DNA of 61,210 nucleotides from Leisingera aquaemixtae. Its GTDB lineage: Bacteria; Pseudomonadota; Alphaproteobacteria; Rhodobacterales; Rhodobacteraceae. Positions 8,605 through 17,292 of the stretch are shown here, one piece after another (the first letter of the stretch is position 1; each line of letters opens with the position of its first letter). The position numbers were made by a program, and so were the translations under genes. The notes beneath the pieces were generated by a model. That model saw only the letters and a list, made by a program, of their open reading frames with translations, ran no database searches and was not told the DNA's origin. Location of the stretch: contig NZ_CYSR01000005.1 of NCBI RefSeq assembly GCF_001458395.1, positions 1-61,210 of the forward strand. The letters are read 5' to 3'.

Positions 8605-9981
8605 ATGCCGACGATCACCACGAGGAATCCCGCAACTGGCGAAACGCTGAAAACCTATCCGTTCATGACAGATCAAGAGGCCATCCGGAAGCTGGAGGCC
8701 GCGCAGGAAGCGTTTCTTGAGTGGAGAAAGCTGTCCCATGCCGAGCGGGCGCCTTATTTAACCAAGATCGCGGAAAAGCTTCGCGCCAGCGCTGATGAGC
8801 TGTCGGCGCTGATGACGCGCGAGACCGGCAAATTGTTGAAAGACGGCAAGCGTGAGGTTGAGATCTGCGCGGCAATCTTGGACTACACTGCCAAACACGG
8901 TCCCGATGTCCTGGCCGACGAAGAGCGGACCCACGGAACCGGCGGCGCGCGGGGCATCGTCAGTTACCAGCCGATTGGCGTGATCTACTCTATCCAGCCG
9001 TGGAACTTTCCGCTGTATCAGCCGGTTCGCGTGCTCGCTGCAAACCTGATGGCGGGCAATGCTTGCGTGCTGAAACATGCCAGCATTTGCACCGGCTCGG
9101 GCTTGCGGCTGGGTGAGCTGTGCATCGAAGCAGGCCTGCCAAAGGACCTGTTTCAGGTCGTCCTGATCGATCACGGCACCAGCGACAAGCTCATCGCGCA
9201 CCCTCTTGTGCGCGGTGTGACGTTGACCGGCAGTGACGGCGCCGGCCGCCATGTCGGCAGTGTGGCCTCGAAGGCGCTGAAGAAAACGGTACTGGAGCTG
9301 GGCTCGAATGACGCTTACCTCGTGCTGGAGGACGCCGAGATCGAAACAGCGGTCAAATACTCGGTCATCGGGCGGCTCTACAACAACGGTGAAACCTGTG
9401 TGTCAGCCAAACGGTTCATCGTTGCGGACAAGGTCTATGACGCCTTTGTGTCGGCCTTTGTCGATCAGATGAAAGCCGTCAAGATGGGCGATCCGGCGGA
9501 CGAGGACACCCAGCTTGGCCCGCTGTCAAGCGACGCCCAGTTCGAAACCGTGAAAGAACAGGTGGACGAAAGCGTGGCTAAGGGTGCGAAGGCACTGTGC
9601 GGCGGTAAAGCGCCCGACCGTGCCGGCGCGTTCTATCCTGCAACGGTGCTGGCGGACGTGGCCCCTGGCATGCCCGCCTATGATGACGAGATATTCGGCC
9701 CAGTGGCCGCCGTGATCCGGGCAAAGGATGACGAAGACGCGATGCGCATTGCCAATGACAGCCGGTACGGCCTCGGCGGCGGGATCTTCTCTCAAAACGA
9801 AGAGCGCGCGCTGCAGTTGGCCCGCGACCATTTCGACACCGGGATGATCCGCATCAACTCTTTCGGAGCAGCCGATCCAAACATGCCCTTCGGCGGGGTT
9901 AAAGATTCAGGCTATGGGCGCGAACACGGCGGCTTTGGCATGAAGGAATTTGTCAACGTGAAAGCGATCTACCTGCCATGA
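8605..9981 (+). CDS. NAD(P)-dependent aldehyde dehydrogenase, succinate-semialdehyde dehydrogenase-like
   Basis: This enzyme oxidises an aldehyde to its carboxylate with NAD(P)+. The 458-residue length fits the shorter succinate-semialdehyde dehydrogenase branch (GabD2/YneI-like). Visible motifs are the Rossmann-entry PWNFPLYQ (catalytic Asn), LTGSDGAG, the general-base Glu in LELGSNDAYLVL, the nucleophile Cys in NNGETCVSAKRF, and EIFGPVAAV near the C-terminus. The usual ELGG is ELGS here. The ATG at 8605 is preferred over one at 8584 because AAGGAG lies eight bases upstream. Its stop overlaps the start of the glutathione transferase gene, suggesting coupled translation. The exact aldehyde is unknown. 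Confidence 0.9.
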   Translation: MPTITTRNPATGETLKTYPFMTDQEAIRKLEAAQEAFLEWRKLSHAERAPYLTKIAEKLRASADELSALMTRETGKLLKDGKREVEICAAILDYTAKHGPDVLADEERTHGTGGARGIVSYQPIGVIYSIQPWNFPLYQPVRVLAANLMAGNACVLKHASICTGSGLRLGELCIEAGLPKDLFQVVLIDHGTSDKLIAHPLVRGVTLTGSDGAGRHVGSVASKALKKTVLELGSNDAYLVLEDAEIETAVKYSVIGRLYNNGETCVSAKRFIVADKVYDAFVSAFVDQMKAVKMGDPADEDTQLGPLSSDAQFETVKEQVDESVAKGAKALCGGKAPDRAGAFYPATVLADVAPGMPAYDDEIFGPVAAVIRAKDDEDAMRIANDSRYGLGGGIFSQNEERALQLARDHFDTGMIRINSFGAADPNMPFGGVKDSGYGREHGGFGMKEFVNVKAIYLP

Positions 9982-10592
9982 TTACACTCCATGCACTGCA
10001 ATACTCTCGCGCCACCCGCGTCCTCTGGCTGCTGGCAGACTTGGGACAGCCCTGTAACCGGATCGACTATGACCGAACCGAGGCCTTCCGCGCCCCCGAA
10101 ACGCTGTCCAAGGTTCACCCTCTGGGAAAATCTCCGGTGATTGAGGACAACGGCGAGATGATCGCTGAATCATCCACGATCCTGCGATACCTCGCAGCCA
10201 AGTATGACGATGACACCCACACACCGCCGCGCGGCACGCCGGACTTCTGGCGGCACGAGGCGCTCTTCGACTACGTCGAAGCTTCGCTGGCCGAGGTAGC
10301 CTTGCAGGCGATCCTGCCCGCGTTTCGCGGCCAACCGGTGCCGGACGATGCGAAAGCCGCACTCGGCACCCACCTCGACTATGTCGCGAAGGCCATCGGC
10401 GACGGGCCTCTGCTGTTCGGCGGCAAGGCGATGCTCGCGGACATTCAGCTTTCCTACATCGTCGCGCTTTTGGCGCGGTTCGGCCTGCTGGCTGACCATC
10501 CGAAAGTCGCCGCCTATTGGGACGCCCTGCAAGAGCAGCCGGGCTATATCGCCGCGACGCGATCTGCGGGACCGATGGCACCGCCCGCTTAA
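9978..10592 (+). CDS. Glutathione S-transferase family protein
   Basis: This 204-residue protein has the N-terminal thioredoxin-fold GST domain (ITLHALQYSRATRVLWLLADLG, then the cis-Pro GKSPVIEDNG and glutathione-binding AESSTILRYLA) and an all-helical C-terminal domain (FGGKAMLADIQLSYIVALL). It would conjugate glutathione to electrophiles or act as a thiol peroxidase or isomerase in the cytoplasm. The ATG overlaps the aldehyde dehydrogenase stop by four bases. Linkage to an aldehyde dehydrogenase and an NAD(P)-binding protein suggests detoxification of reactive aldehydes or electrophiles. Confidence 0.9.
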   Translation: MITLHALQYSRATRVLWLLADLGQPCNRIDYDRTEAFRAPETLSKVHPLGKSPVIEDNGEMIAESSTILRYLAAKYDDDTHTPPRGTPDFWRHEALFDYVEASLAEVALQAILPAFRGQPVPDDAKAALGTHLDYVAKAIGDGPLLFGGKAMLADIQLSYIVALLARFGLLADHPKVAAYWDALQEQPGYIAATRSAGPMAPPA

Positions 10593-10612
10593 CCGAACAG
10601 AAAGGACTTCTC

Positions 10613-11215
10613 ATGCCGATGAACATCCTTATCGCCGGTGCAACCGGAAAAACCGGCCGGATTTTGACCCAAGACCTGCTGGATCAAGGCCATAGCCTGA
10701 CCGCCCTTGTACGGGAGAGTTCGGACACCAGCAGCCTGCCAGAAGGCACCAAGCTGCGGCATGGCGATTTGACCGACCTGCAACCGGGGGTGTGCGACGG
10801 TGCGGATGTGGTGATATTTGCCGCAGGCTCCGGAGGCGCGACCGGGCCGGAAATGACCGAGAAGGTGGATCGCGACGGCGCGATGCGGCTGATCGATCTC
10901 GCAAAGGACGCCGGTGCCGGCCGCTTCGTCATGCTCAGTTCCATCGGCGCGGACCAGTCCGACCCGTCGGGTGATCTGGCGCATTACCTGAAAGCCAAGC
11001 ACGCCGCCGATGAGCACCTCAAGAACTCCGGCCTGACCTACGCGATCTTGCGGCCCGTATCGTTGACAGACAGCGGTCGCAGCGCCGATGTCGTCCTTGG
11101 CGGCCAGGTCGACAAGTCTGCAAAGGCAAGCCGCGCCGATGTGGCAGCAGTGCTGGCAGAGGCCGCCACAACCGGCGGGTTGGACGGTCAGGCGCTAGAC
11201 ATGCAATCGGCCTGA
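10613..11215 (+). CDS. NAD(P)-binding NmrA/SDR-like protein
   Basis: The 200-residue protein begins MPMNILIAGATGKTGRI, the Rossmann dinucleotide motif GATGKTG of the NmrA/atypical SDR group, and has MLSSIGA and LTYAILRPVSLTD blocks typical of this family. These proteins act as NAD(P)H-dependent reductases or redox sensors. The start at 10613 follows AAAGGAC, and an in-frame ATG six bases later (10619) is also possible. It lies 20 bases after the GST gene and is probably in the same operon. No catalytic Tyr-x-x-x-Lys is evident. Confidence 0.8.
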   Translation: MPMNILIAGATGKTGRILTQDLLDQGHSLTALVRESSDTSSLPEGTKLRHGDLTDLQPGVCDGADVVIFAAGSGGATGPEMTEKVDRDGAMRLIDLAKDAGAGRFVMLSSIGADQSDPSGDLAHYLKAKHAADEHLKNSGLTYAILRPVSLTDSGRSADVVLGGQVDKSAKASRADVAAVLAEAATTGGLDGQALDMQSA

Positions 11216-11226
11216 GCGACAGATTG

Positions 11227-11249
11227 CCCCGGCGATGCTGTCGCCGGGG
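11227..11249 (+). terminator. Strong hairpin ending the aldehyde dehydrogenase operon
   Basis: CCCCGGCGA (11227-11235) pairs perfectly with TCGCCGGGG (11241-11249) around a five-base loop, starting 11 bases after the stop codon. A modest T-containing stretch follows. Confidence 0.75.
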
Positions 11250-12115
11250 GCACCGTGCTTTCATTTGCAGAAAGTTCTTACACCGCCTAAACGAAACCAC
11301 TTGCCGAGCATTCACTTTGGAAGGTTACCTTCATTTGCAAGGCGACCGGTGGAGCAGCCTGGATGATCTCGTCTTAGCTCTAACGTGAGGGCGGTTGCAT
11401 TGGCGCCGCGCGCCAAACTCGGGACCTGAGCTTGCTTTCGGTCCGCTCGCAGAGAAGGCGCGCTTTCCGCTTTGACTGCAGCTGAAGGCCTGCCTGACCG
11501 GTGGCCAGGCATGGGGCTGTGCCGGGTTGCCTGCCGACTTCCTGGACACTCCCGATAGCCGCTCAGATCCTCCGCGACGTGCCTCGCAGGGTTGTGCCGC
11601 AGGGCAGCTCCGAGCCTGGCTGTCGCCCCGGGGTGGCGGGTTTGGCGTGAGAGATCACCACGGGGCCTGCGTGCTGCTAGGCGGAAAAGCTGCAGCCTGC
11701 GGCACCGAATAATGCGTCCAGGCGCAGGCTCCCGAGTTAATTCCCCGGGATTTTTCCCGGCGCGCGATGGATTCCTGATTAAAACGCGCATTCAGGCCAA
11801 TTTGCCGGCCGGACAAGTAGGCCAGCCCCTTTACGCCCTCTGACCGGGCACCTTTTGCCAAGTGACGTCCGTACGCCAGCTGACCGCAGCCTTGCAAGAA
11901 TTCTAAGAAAACACTTTTCCCGGAGATCGGCCCCGGAAACATCAAGCCTCTGTAAAGTCATAGAAGCATTGGATAATCCAGGCCTGGTGGAAGCGCTCCC
12001 AATGCTTCCCCGCCCGGCAGCGGGACGCAAAAACTCCGTCAAGCTCCGCAATAAGCAACAATTAAGATTCGCCATCTAGCGTGCATGGATCACCACTTGC
12101 AGGAGCAGACAATAA
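11250..12115 (+). other. Gene-free region of about 870 bases
   Basis: The longest minus-strand frame here (about 160 codons from 11791) is Arg/Pro-rich with no recognisable motif or good ribosome binding site, and was judged spurious. The segment may contain decayed sequence. The last ~100 bases should contain the promoter of the binding-protein gene. Confidence 0.4.
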
Positions 12116-12892
12116 ATGAAGACCCGTATAGCAGCGCTTCTCTGCGCAGCTGCAGCCCTCATGTCAGAACACGCCAGCGCCGCCGAGGTTGAAGTCCTCG
12201 TTGGCGATCTGCCGCCAATGGTCAACAAGGATGGCTCTGGCCGGGAGGCGGAGATCATCGCAACCACTCTGGAGCGTTGCGGCCACACTGCCAAGTTCAC
12301 CATACAGCCATTCACGCGCCACTGGCAGTCGTTCGAGTCCGGAAAAGGGGACGCGGTCGCCACCGTGCCGGTCGGCATGCCGACCGCAGGCACGCAGACT
12401 GAACCCTACGTCTCCTATCAGAACGGGATTTCGTTCCTCAAGTCCTCGGGCGCGCAGGTGAGCACGCTTGGAGACCTGAACGGCATGAAGATTGTCGCTT
12501 TTGAAGGCGCTGCCAGCATTATTCCCGGGCTTTCCGACGCGACTGGCGGCTTCAAATCCTACCGCGAGATGGCCGATCAGGAAACACAGAGCAAGCTGCT
12601 GTACGGCAAGCGCGTGGATGGCATTGTCGGCGATGGCATGCTGTTTGCCGAATTCGCCCGGCACTTGCAGGAAGCCGGTGCCGCGTCGGGGGTGGATGCC
12701 AGCCAGCCGATCGAATTCCGTGCAATCTTTGAACCGACCCCCTACGGCATGAGTTTCCGCGACCCCGCCATGGCCGAAGGATTCAGCCGCTGCTTTGCCG
12801 AGCTCGAAGAAGAAGGCAAAATCGCTGAGATCAATACCCGTTGGACCGACAAATACCGCAGCGCGCTGTCGGACAACTACATGTCCTACTGA
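12116..12892 (+). CDS. Periplasmic solute-binding protein (amino-acid/SBP family 3 type)
   Basis: A 258-residue exported protein with signal peptide MKTRIAALLCAAAALMSEHASA, cleaved before AEVEVLVG. The mature part follows the SBP_bac_3 plan: an N-terminal lobe with DGSGREAEIIATTLERCG and a C-terminal lobe with LNGMKIVAFEGAASIIPG and ending WTDKYRSALS. It would bind a small ligand in the periplasm. No permease or ATPase gene is adjacent. Instead a methyl-accepting chemotaxis protein follows, suggesting a sensory receptor for the chemoreceptor rather than transport. An AGGAG ribosome binding site precedes the ATG. Confidence 0.8.
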   Translation: MKTRIAALLCAAAALMSEHASAAEVEVLVGDLPPMVNKDGSGREAEIIATTLERCGHTAKFTIQPFTRHWQSFESGKGDAVATVPVGMPTAGTQTEPYVSYQNGISFLKSSGAQVSTLGDLNGMKIVAFEGAASIIPGLSDATGGFKSYREMADQETQSKLLYGKRVDGIVGDGMLFAEFARHLQEAGAASGVDASQPIEFRAIFEPTPYGMSFRDPAMAEGFSRCFAELEEEGKIAEINTRWTDKYRSALSDNYMSY

Positions 12893-12942
12893 CCCCGGTT
12901 TGAACACACAGCGCCAGAGGGCCGTGGCGATGCCGGCAGCGG

Positions 12943-12964
12943 GCAGCCTGCAAAAGCAGGCTGC
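12943..12964 (+). terminator. Hairpin between binding protein and chemoreceptor genes
   Basis: GCAGCCTGC (12943-12951) and GCAGGCTGC (12956-12964) pair perfectly around AAAA. With the second hairpin downstream it could terminate partly or protect the upstream mRNA. Confidence 0.5.
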
Positions 12965-12996
12965 ACCAAGCCAGCCCGCCACTGCCTGATACCGCC

Positions 12997-13025
12997 TTTG
13001 GCACCGGGCCAGGACCGGTGCCAAA
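12997..13025 (+). terminator. Second hairpin upstream of the chemoreceptor gene
   Basis: TTTGGCACCGG (12997-13007) and CCGGTGCCAAA (13015-13025) are an exact 11-base inverted repeat with a seven-base loop. It ends 41 bases before the chemoreceptor start. A terminator or mRNA-stability element is likely, and an operator is possible. Confidence 0.5.
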
Positions 13026-13066
13026 GACAGCACAGGATTGTGCTTATTCACTAAGCGGAGTGTCAA

Positions 13067-14827
13067 ATGAGACGCTTGAAGAAACAGATTTTTGCGATGT
13101 CCATCAAAAAGCGGCTGCTGCTGCCGATCATCGCATGCATCTTCCTTTCGAATGCAGCTTACACAGTGTTCTGGGCGTCGAAACACTCCAGTGCGCTCCT
13201 TGAAGCTTTTGAGAGTGAAGTAAACTTGGCGCAGACTTTCATGGCGCCGCCGGTGGCGGCTGCGGTTTGGGATTTCAACAGCGACGCAGCGCTTGGAGCG
13301 GTTCAAGGGGTGACAGAGATGCAGGATGCGCTGTTTGCCCAGGTTCTGGTGGACGGCGAAGCATTCGCCGAGATTTTTGTGGATGAAAGCCAGCGCGAAA
13401 ACTGGACTGCCGCGGTCCCCGAACTGCTGGCAGCGGCCGATGGCACAACGAGCCTGCAGGCGGGCGCGCTTGCCTACGTCACCTTTCCGGTACTGCATCC
13501 CGAAGGAGGGCAGGTCGCGCAAATGGTGCTGGGGTTCAATAATGGCCGCGTGCAGGCGACGATCCAGCAGCTTTACCTGCAGTCGGCTGTCATCAGCCTT
13601 GCGGTCTGCCTGATCGTCGGCCTTATCGTGTTCTTCTCGGCGGCCTCGGTCACCAAACCGCTGCACCGGATCATCAATAGAATTACAGCGCTGCGGGAGG
13701 GCGATACCGTCAGCCCGGTGCCAGAGGAAGGCCGCAGCGACGAACTGGGGCACCTGGCCGGCGCTGTCGGCCAGTTCATCGAAGCGATGCGGGCCAATGC
13801 AGAGCTTGAAGAGCGGTCGCGCCGCGCTGCGGAGGAGCAGGCGGGTGTGGTGCAGGAACTGGCTGCCGGTTTGAACAATCTGGCCAAGGGATTGCTCTCG
13901 CACCGCATCACCCGGGAGATGAGCGGCGAATACACAACCCTTCGCGCGGACTTCAACCAGACGGCTGAATCGCTGGACGGGCTGATCGGGCGGGTGCTGC
14001 ACACCATCTCCGAGATCGAAGAGCAAACCAATCGCATGGCCCAAGGGTCCGACGACCTGTCGCGCCGCACGGAAACGCAGGCGGCGACCCTGGAACAGAC
14101 AGCCGCGGCGCTGGACCAGATCACCACCAACGTGCGCGACGCCACAGAGCAGACAGGCTCGGTCGAGCACACGGTATCGGACACCCGCGCGGAAGCCTTG
14201 CGCTGCGGTGAGATTGTCCAGCGGGCAGTCGAGGCAATGCGCGAAATTGACGCCTCAGCGGCCAAGATATCCGAAATCAACGGCGTGATCGAAGGCATCT
14301 CTTTCCAGACGAACCTGCTGGCGCTGAATGCCGGTGTCGAGGCGGCAAGAGCCGGTGAAGCGGGCCGCGGCTTTGCGGTCGTCGCCTCGGAAGTCCGTGC
14401 CCTCGCTCAGGCTTCTTCCAATTCCGCTAGCGAAATCAAAGGCCTGATCGACGCCAGTTCGGAGAAAGTGAAGGTGGGCGTGGGACTGGTCGACGAAGCG
14501 GGTCAAGCAATTACCCTGATCATCGACAAAATCCAGAGAGTGTCAGAATTGGCGGTTCAAATCGCGGTGTCCTCCCGTGACCAGGCTGCAACCATCAGCG
14601 AAATCAATTCGGGTGTGACTGAGCTCGATCGCGTCACCCAGGAAAATGCCAGCATGGTTGAGAGATCCAGCGAGCAAGGGCAGATGCTGAAGCAGGCTGC
14701 AGCCGAACTTGCGGAACTCGTGGCAAGTTTCAAGCCGTCGCAGGAAACTTCTGCCGTCTCGCTGCAGAGCGCGGCAACGGGGGCATGGGAGCCTCAGGCG
14801 TTAAGTGAAAGGCGCCTGGCAGGTTAA
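13067..14827 (+). CDS. Methyl-accepting chemotaxis protein
   Basis: The 586-residue receptor has a first membrane helix (about 17-35), a periplasmic sensing domain of about 150 residues (FMAPPVAAAVWDFNSDAALG region), a second membrane helix (about 175-195), a HAMP domain (VTKPLHRIINRITALREGD), and a long cytoplasmic signalling rod. The conserved hairpin tip is intact (EGISFQTNLLALNAGVEAARA, AGRGFAVVASEVRALA). The C-terminus lacks a CheR-tethering pentapeptide. It relays ligand information to the CheA/CheW kinase complex encoded elsewhere. The preceding periplasmic binding protein may deliver the ligand. GGAG lies upstream of the ATG. Confidence 0.93.
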   Translation: MRRLKKQIFAMSIKKRLLLPIIACIFLSNAAYTVFWASKHSSALLEAFESEVNLAQTFMAPPVAAAVWDFNSDAALGAVQGVTEMQDALFAQVLVDGEAFAEIFVDESQRENWTAAVPELLAAADGTTSLQAGALAYVTFPVLHPEGGQVAQMVLGFNNGRVQATIQQLYLQSAVISLAVCLIVGLIVFFSAASVTKPLHRIINRITALREGDTVSPVPEEGRSDELGHLAGAVGQFIEAMRANAELEERSRRAAEEQAGVVQELAAGLNNLAKGLLSHRITREMSGEYTTLRADFNQTAESLDGLIGRVLHTISEIEEQTNRMAQGSDDLSRRTETQAATLEQTAAALDQITTNVRDATEQTGSVEHTVSDTRAEALRCGEIVQRAVEAMREIDASAAKISEINGVIEGISFQTNLLALNAGVEAARAGEAGRGFAVVASEVRALAQASSNSASEIKGLIDASSEKVKVGVGLVDEAGQAITLIIDKIQRVSELAVQIAVSSRDQAATISEINSGVTELDRVTQENASMVERSSEQGQMLKQAAAELAELVASFKPSQETSAVSLQSAATGAWEPQALSERRLAG

Positions 14828-14831
14828 ACCC

Positions 14832-14869
14832 GGCAGCCGAGCGGGGCCGTTGTGCCCCGCTTGGCTGCC
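14832..14869 (+). terminator. Long hairpin after the chemoreceptor gene
   Basis: GGCAGCCGAGCGGGGC (14832-14847) pairs with GCCCCGCTTGGCTGCC (14854-14869) apart from one G-T position, with a six-base loop. It starts five bases after the stop codon. Confidence 0.8.
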
Positions 14870-15102
14870 TGCGGTACCGTCACATCCGGACAGTGACGTG
14901 AGCCACGATGTGCACGCGGCCCCGCAAAGGCGCGTTATCTGGCTGATATGATGGGGGCAGGCCAAGCGCGGCCGCAGGCGCCCTGATGCCTGCTAACCGG
15001 CCCGGCGTTCTCTTCTGAGGGAGCGCCTCATCCGCCCCGGCTGTGTAACCGCGGATGACCGCAGTGCAGTTCATCCGCCAATACGTTTCCTCCTGACAGC
15101 CC

Positions 15103-15876
15103 TTAGGGGGAACCAGTGCCGGTACGGCTGAGCGCGGCTGGTGCCCCATCAGGTGCTATAAGAAAGTATTCGCATGCTTCTGCGTACGGCACGGCAAAGC
15201 CCTCCGTCCAGGCTGCGCCAAGCGCCTCAGCGGCGTCCCGGGCGCTGCGGGGTGACGTGACCCGGATATTCGGCACCCAGCCCGGCCGGGACCCGGCAAG
15301 CGGTTCTGCTGTATAGTGAAGCGCGACCAAATCGCCGCTAGGCCCGAAGATGGGGAGAGCAGTCTGCTCCGGCGGCTGGACCGCCGGGAGCTGCCATCCG
15401 CAAACCCCGGCATAAAAGGCCGCGGGGAATTCCGCGCCGTGTGAAAGGTAGACCTCCGGGCCAAACTGCCGGCGCGGCGCGGGAAATCCGTGCCGCGACA
15501 GCGAGATGCCGAACAAAGCGCCCAGCGGATCGCGCAAAAGCGCATTGCGGCCGACGCCGGGAACCTCGAACGGAGGGCGGACGGTTTCCCCGCCAAGACG
15601 TTTGGCTAGCGCGGCAGCAGCATCTACATCGCTGACTTCGGCATAAGGTATCCAGCCGCCCGGCAGGCCCGCCGGTGTTTCGGCAAGACCTGCCCCCGCT
15701 TCGCCGTCCGACAGGGCAAGGACAAAATCCCTTGCCCCGCCGCCCCAGGCAAAATCTGCGGCCCGCTCAACCTGGTAGCTCCAGCCTGCGACCTTCTGAT
15801 AGAACGCCATTGAACCGTCCCGGTCCCCGGTGAACAGGTCATGCCATACGATCTGGCCGGTTTTCGCTGTCTGCAT
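15103..15876 (-). CDS. VOC-superfamily (glyoxalase/dioxygenase-like) protein
   Basis: A 257-residue cytoplasmic protein made of two tandem VOC modules. The first starts VWHDLFTGDRDGSMAFYQKV with GWSYQVE and ends with LLRDPLGALFGI; the second contains VYLSHGAEFPAAFYAGVCGW. The repeated 'F-T-x-D-x-x-x-A-x-x-F-Y' pattern is characteristic of glyoxalase/bleomycin-resistance-like proteins annotated as VOC family. Metal ligands are not certain and the substrate is unknown. The ATG at 15876 is chosen because AGGAGGTG lies just upstream. The gene starts four bases after the rsgA stop, so the two are probably cotranscribed. Confidence 0.8.
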   Translation of the reverse strand: MQTAKTGQIVWHDLFTGDRDGSMAFYQKVAGWSYQVERAADFAWGGGARDFVLALSDGEAGAGLAETPAGLPGGWIPYAEVSDVDAAAALAKRLGGETVRPPFEVPGVGRNALLRDPLGALFGISLSRHGFPAPRRQFGPEVYLSHGAEFPAAFYAGVCGWQLPAVQPPEQTALPIFGPSGDLVALHYTAEPLAGSRPGWVPNIRVTSPRSARDAAEALGAAWTEGFAVPYAEACEYFLIAPDGAPAALSRTGTGSP

Positions 15877-15880
15877 CGGC

Positions 15881-16960
15881 TCACCTCCTGTTATCTTTGA
15901 TTTTCTTGACTTCGCGGACCATCTTGCCAAAGGCCTTGTCCCGCGACCTGCGTTCGGCAAGGCTGGCGGAGTTGAAGGCATCTTCGGCCATCAGCTTGCG
16001 CCAACGCTCCAGCTGAGCCCTGTCAATCACCTCCTGTTCGACAGCCTGCAACACGGCGCAGCCCGGTTCGGTTTCGTGCCGGCAGTCGTTGAAACGGCAT
16101 CTAGCTGCCAATTCGCTGATCCCGGCAAACAGGCTGTTGATCCCGTCCGCAGCATCGGTCAGCTGCAATTCCCGCATCCCGGGCGTGTCGAGGATCAGGC
16201 AGCCATCCGGTGCTGAGTGGAGTTCGCGCCGCGTGGTCGTGTGCCGGCCTTTGTCGTCATCTTCGCGGATCGATTGCGTCTCGATCGACTGGCTGCCGAG
16301 CAGGGCATTCGTCAGCGTGGACTTTCCGACACCGGAAGAGCCCAGAAACGCAACCGTCCTGCCGGGTTTGCACCAGGGCGCGAGCGCGGTTTTCGGCGCC
16401 GGGCCGCGCGCATCCAGCGCGACCACTTCGGCCGCATCGGAAATGGCCCGGGCCGCATCGGCATAGCCGTGCGGGTCTTCTGCCAAATCCGTCTTGGTCA
16501 GCACGATGACCGGTGTGATCCGCGCTTCGAGTGCCAGTGCAAGGTAACGCTCCAGCCGGGCGATGTTGAAATCCTGATTGCAGGAAGTGACGATAAAGGC
16601 GGTGTCGATATTCGCCGCGATCAGCTGTTCCTGCCGGCCGGTGCCCGCCGCCCGCCGCCGGATAAGGCTGGAGCGCGCGAGGATCCTGCTGGATTGCGGC
16701 CGTGCGCTGTTCAGCATCAGCCAGTCGCCGACAGTCACGTCCTGCCGCGGCGGAAGTGCCGTGGCGAAATTGTCGCCAACTGCGTGCAACGCATTGCGAT
16801 GCACGGCCACGATGCGGACGGGCGGTGCCGCTGCCATCTCATCAGCGCTGATTTGCTGCGAAAAAAACGGCTGCCAGCCCAACGCTTGCAGCGCCGTGAG
16901 GCGCTTGGCCTGGCCGTCCAACGGGGTGGATGAAAAAAACTGGGAATAGTCCCGTGTCAT
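15881..16960 (-). CDS. rsgA: Ribosome small subunit-dependent GTPase A
   Basis: RsgA (YjeQ) is a circularly permuted GTPase that assists late maturation of the 30S subunit. The protein has an N-terminal OB-fold region (TVGDWLMLN), the GTPase motifs in permuted order: G4 (VLTKTDL), G1/P-loop (GSSGVGKST), the G2 region around GRHTTT and G3 (DTPGM), and a C-terminal zinc-binding segment CRFNDCRHETEPGC. The ATG at 16960 (MTRDYSQ) is preferred, with ATG at 16975 an alternative. A four-base gap links it to the downstream VOC gene. Confidence 0.93.
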   Translation of the reverse strand: MTRDYSQFFSSTPLDGQAKRLTALQALGWQPFFSQQISADEMAAAPPVRIVAVHRNALHAVGDNFATALPPRQDVTVGDWLMLNSARPQSSRILARSSLIRRRAAGTGRQEQLIAANIDTAFIVTSCNQDFNIARLERYLALALEARITPVIVLTKTDLAEDPHGYADAARAISDAAEVVALDARGPAPKTALAPWCKPGRTVAFLGSSGVGKSTLTNALLGSQSIETQSIREDDDKGRHTTTRRELHSAPDGCLILDTPGMRELQLTDAADGINSLFAGISELAARCRFNDCRHETEPGCAVLQAVEQEVIDRAQLERWRKLMAEDAFNSASLAERRSRDKAFGKMVREVKKIKDNRR

Positions 16961-17190
16961 TGGAGAAACTCTCATGTCTCGGCCACGAGCATCGCCCGGG
17001 CTTGTCAGGTGTGGGAAAAAGATGTGCAAAACAACAGGCCCGCTACTTCGTCAGAAGCGCAGCCATTTAATTGTCTGTATTGCACCGGGAGGCTTATTGC
17101 CTCCCTTCCTCACCGGGACATAAAATCTCCAATTTGTCTGACGCCAACATAGGACGAAGGCCCGCGCAGCACAACCTCCTGCGGCGAAGG

Positions 17191-17258
17191 GCGCCCGGGC
17201 GGGTTCACTTCCGCCAGCGGCACCGGGTCCGCTTGATCACGCGAACCCGCGCGGGCGC
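17191..17258 (+). repeat. Long inverted repeat between rsgA and the kinase gene
   Basis: GCGCCCGGGCGGGTTC (17191-17206) pairs with GAACCCGCGCGGGCGC (17243-17258) with one mismatch over 16 bases; the loop is 36 bases. It lies about 35 bases downstream of the histidine kinase stop (minus strand) and could terminate that transcript. Confidence 0.5.
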
Positions 17259-17292
17259 GCCAGATTGCATTCTCCCTAGCCCGGCAAGTGCA

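Noticed and set aside
11312-11791. Minus-strand frame of about 160 codons in the gap after the NAD(P)-binding gene
   Set aside because: Arg/Pro-rich, no ribosome binding site, no recognised motif; typical of chance frames in GC-rich DNA.
12164-14170. Very long minus-strand frame (about 670 codons) opposite the binding protein and chemoreceptor
   Set aside because: Antisense to two genes with clear family motifs; sequence has no recognisable domain.
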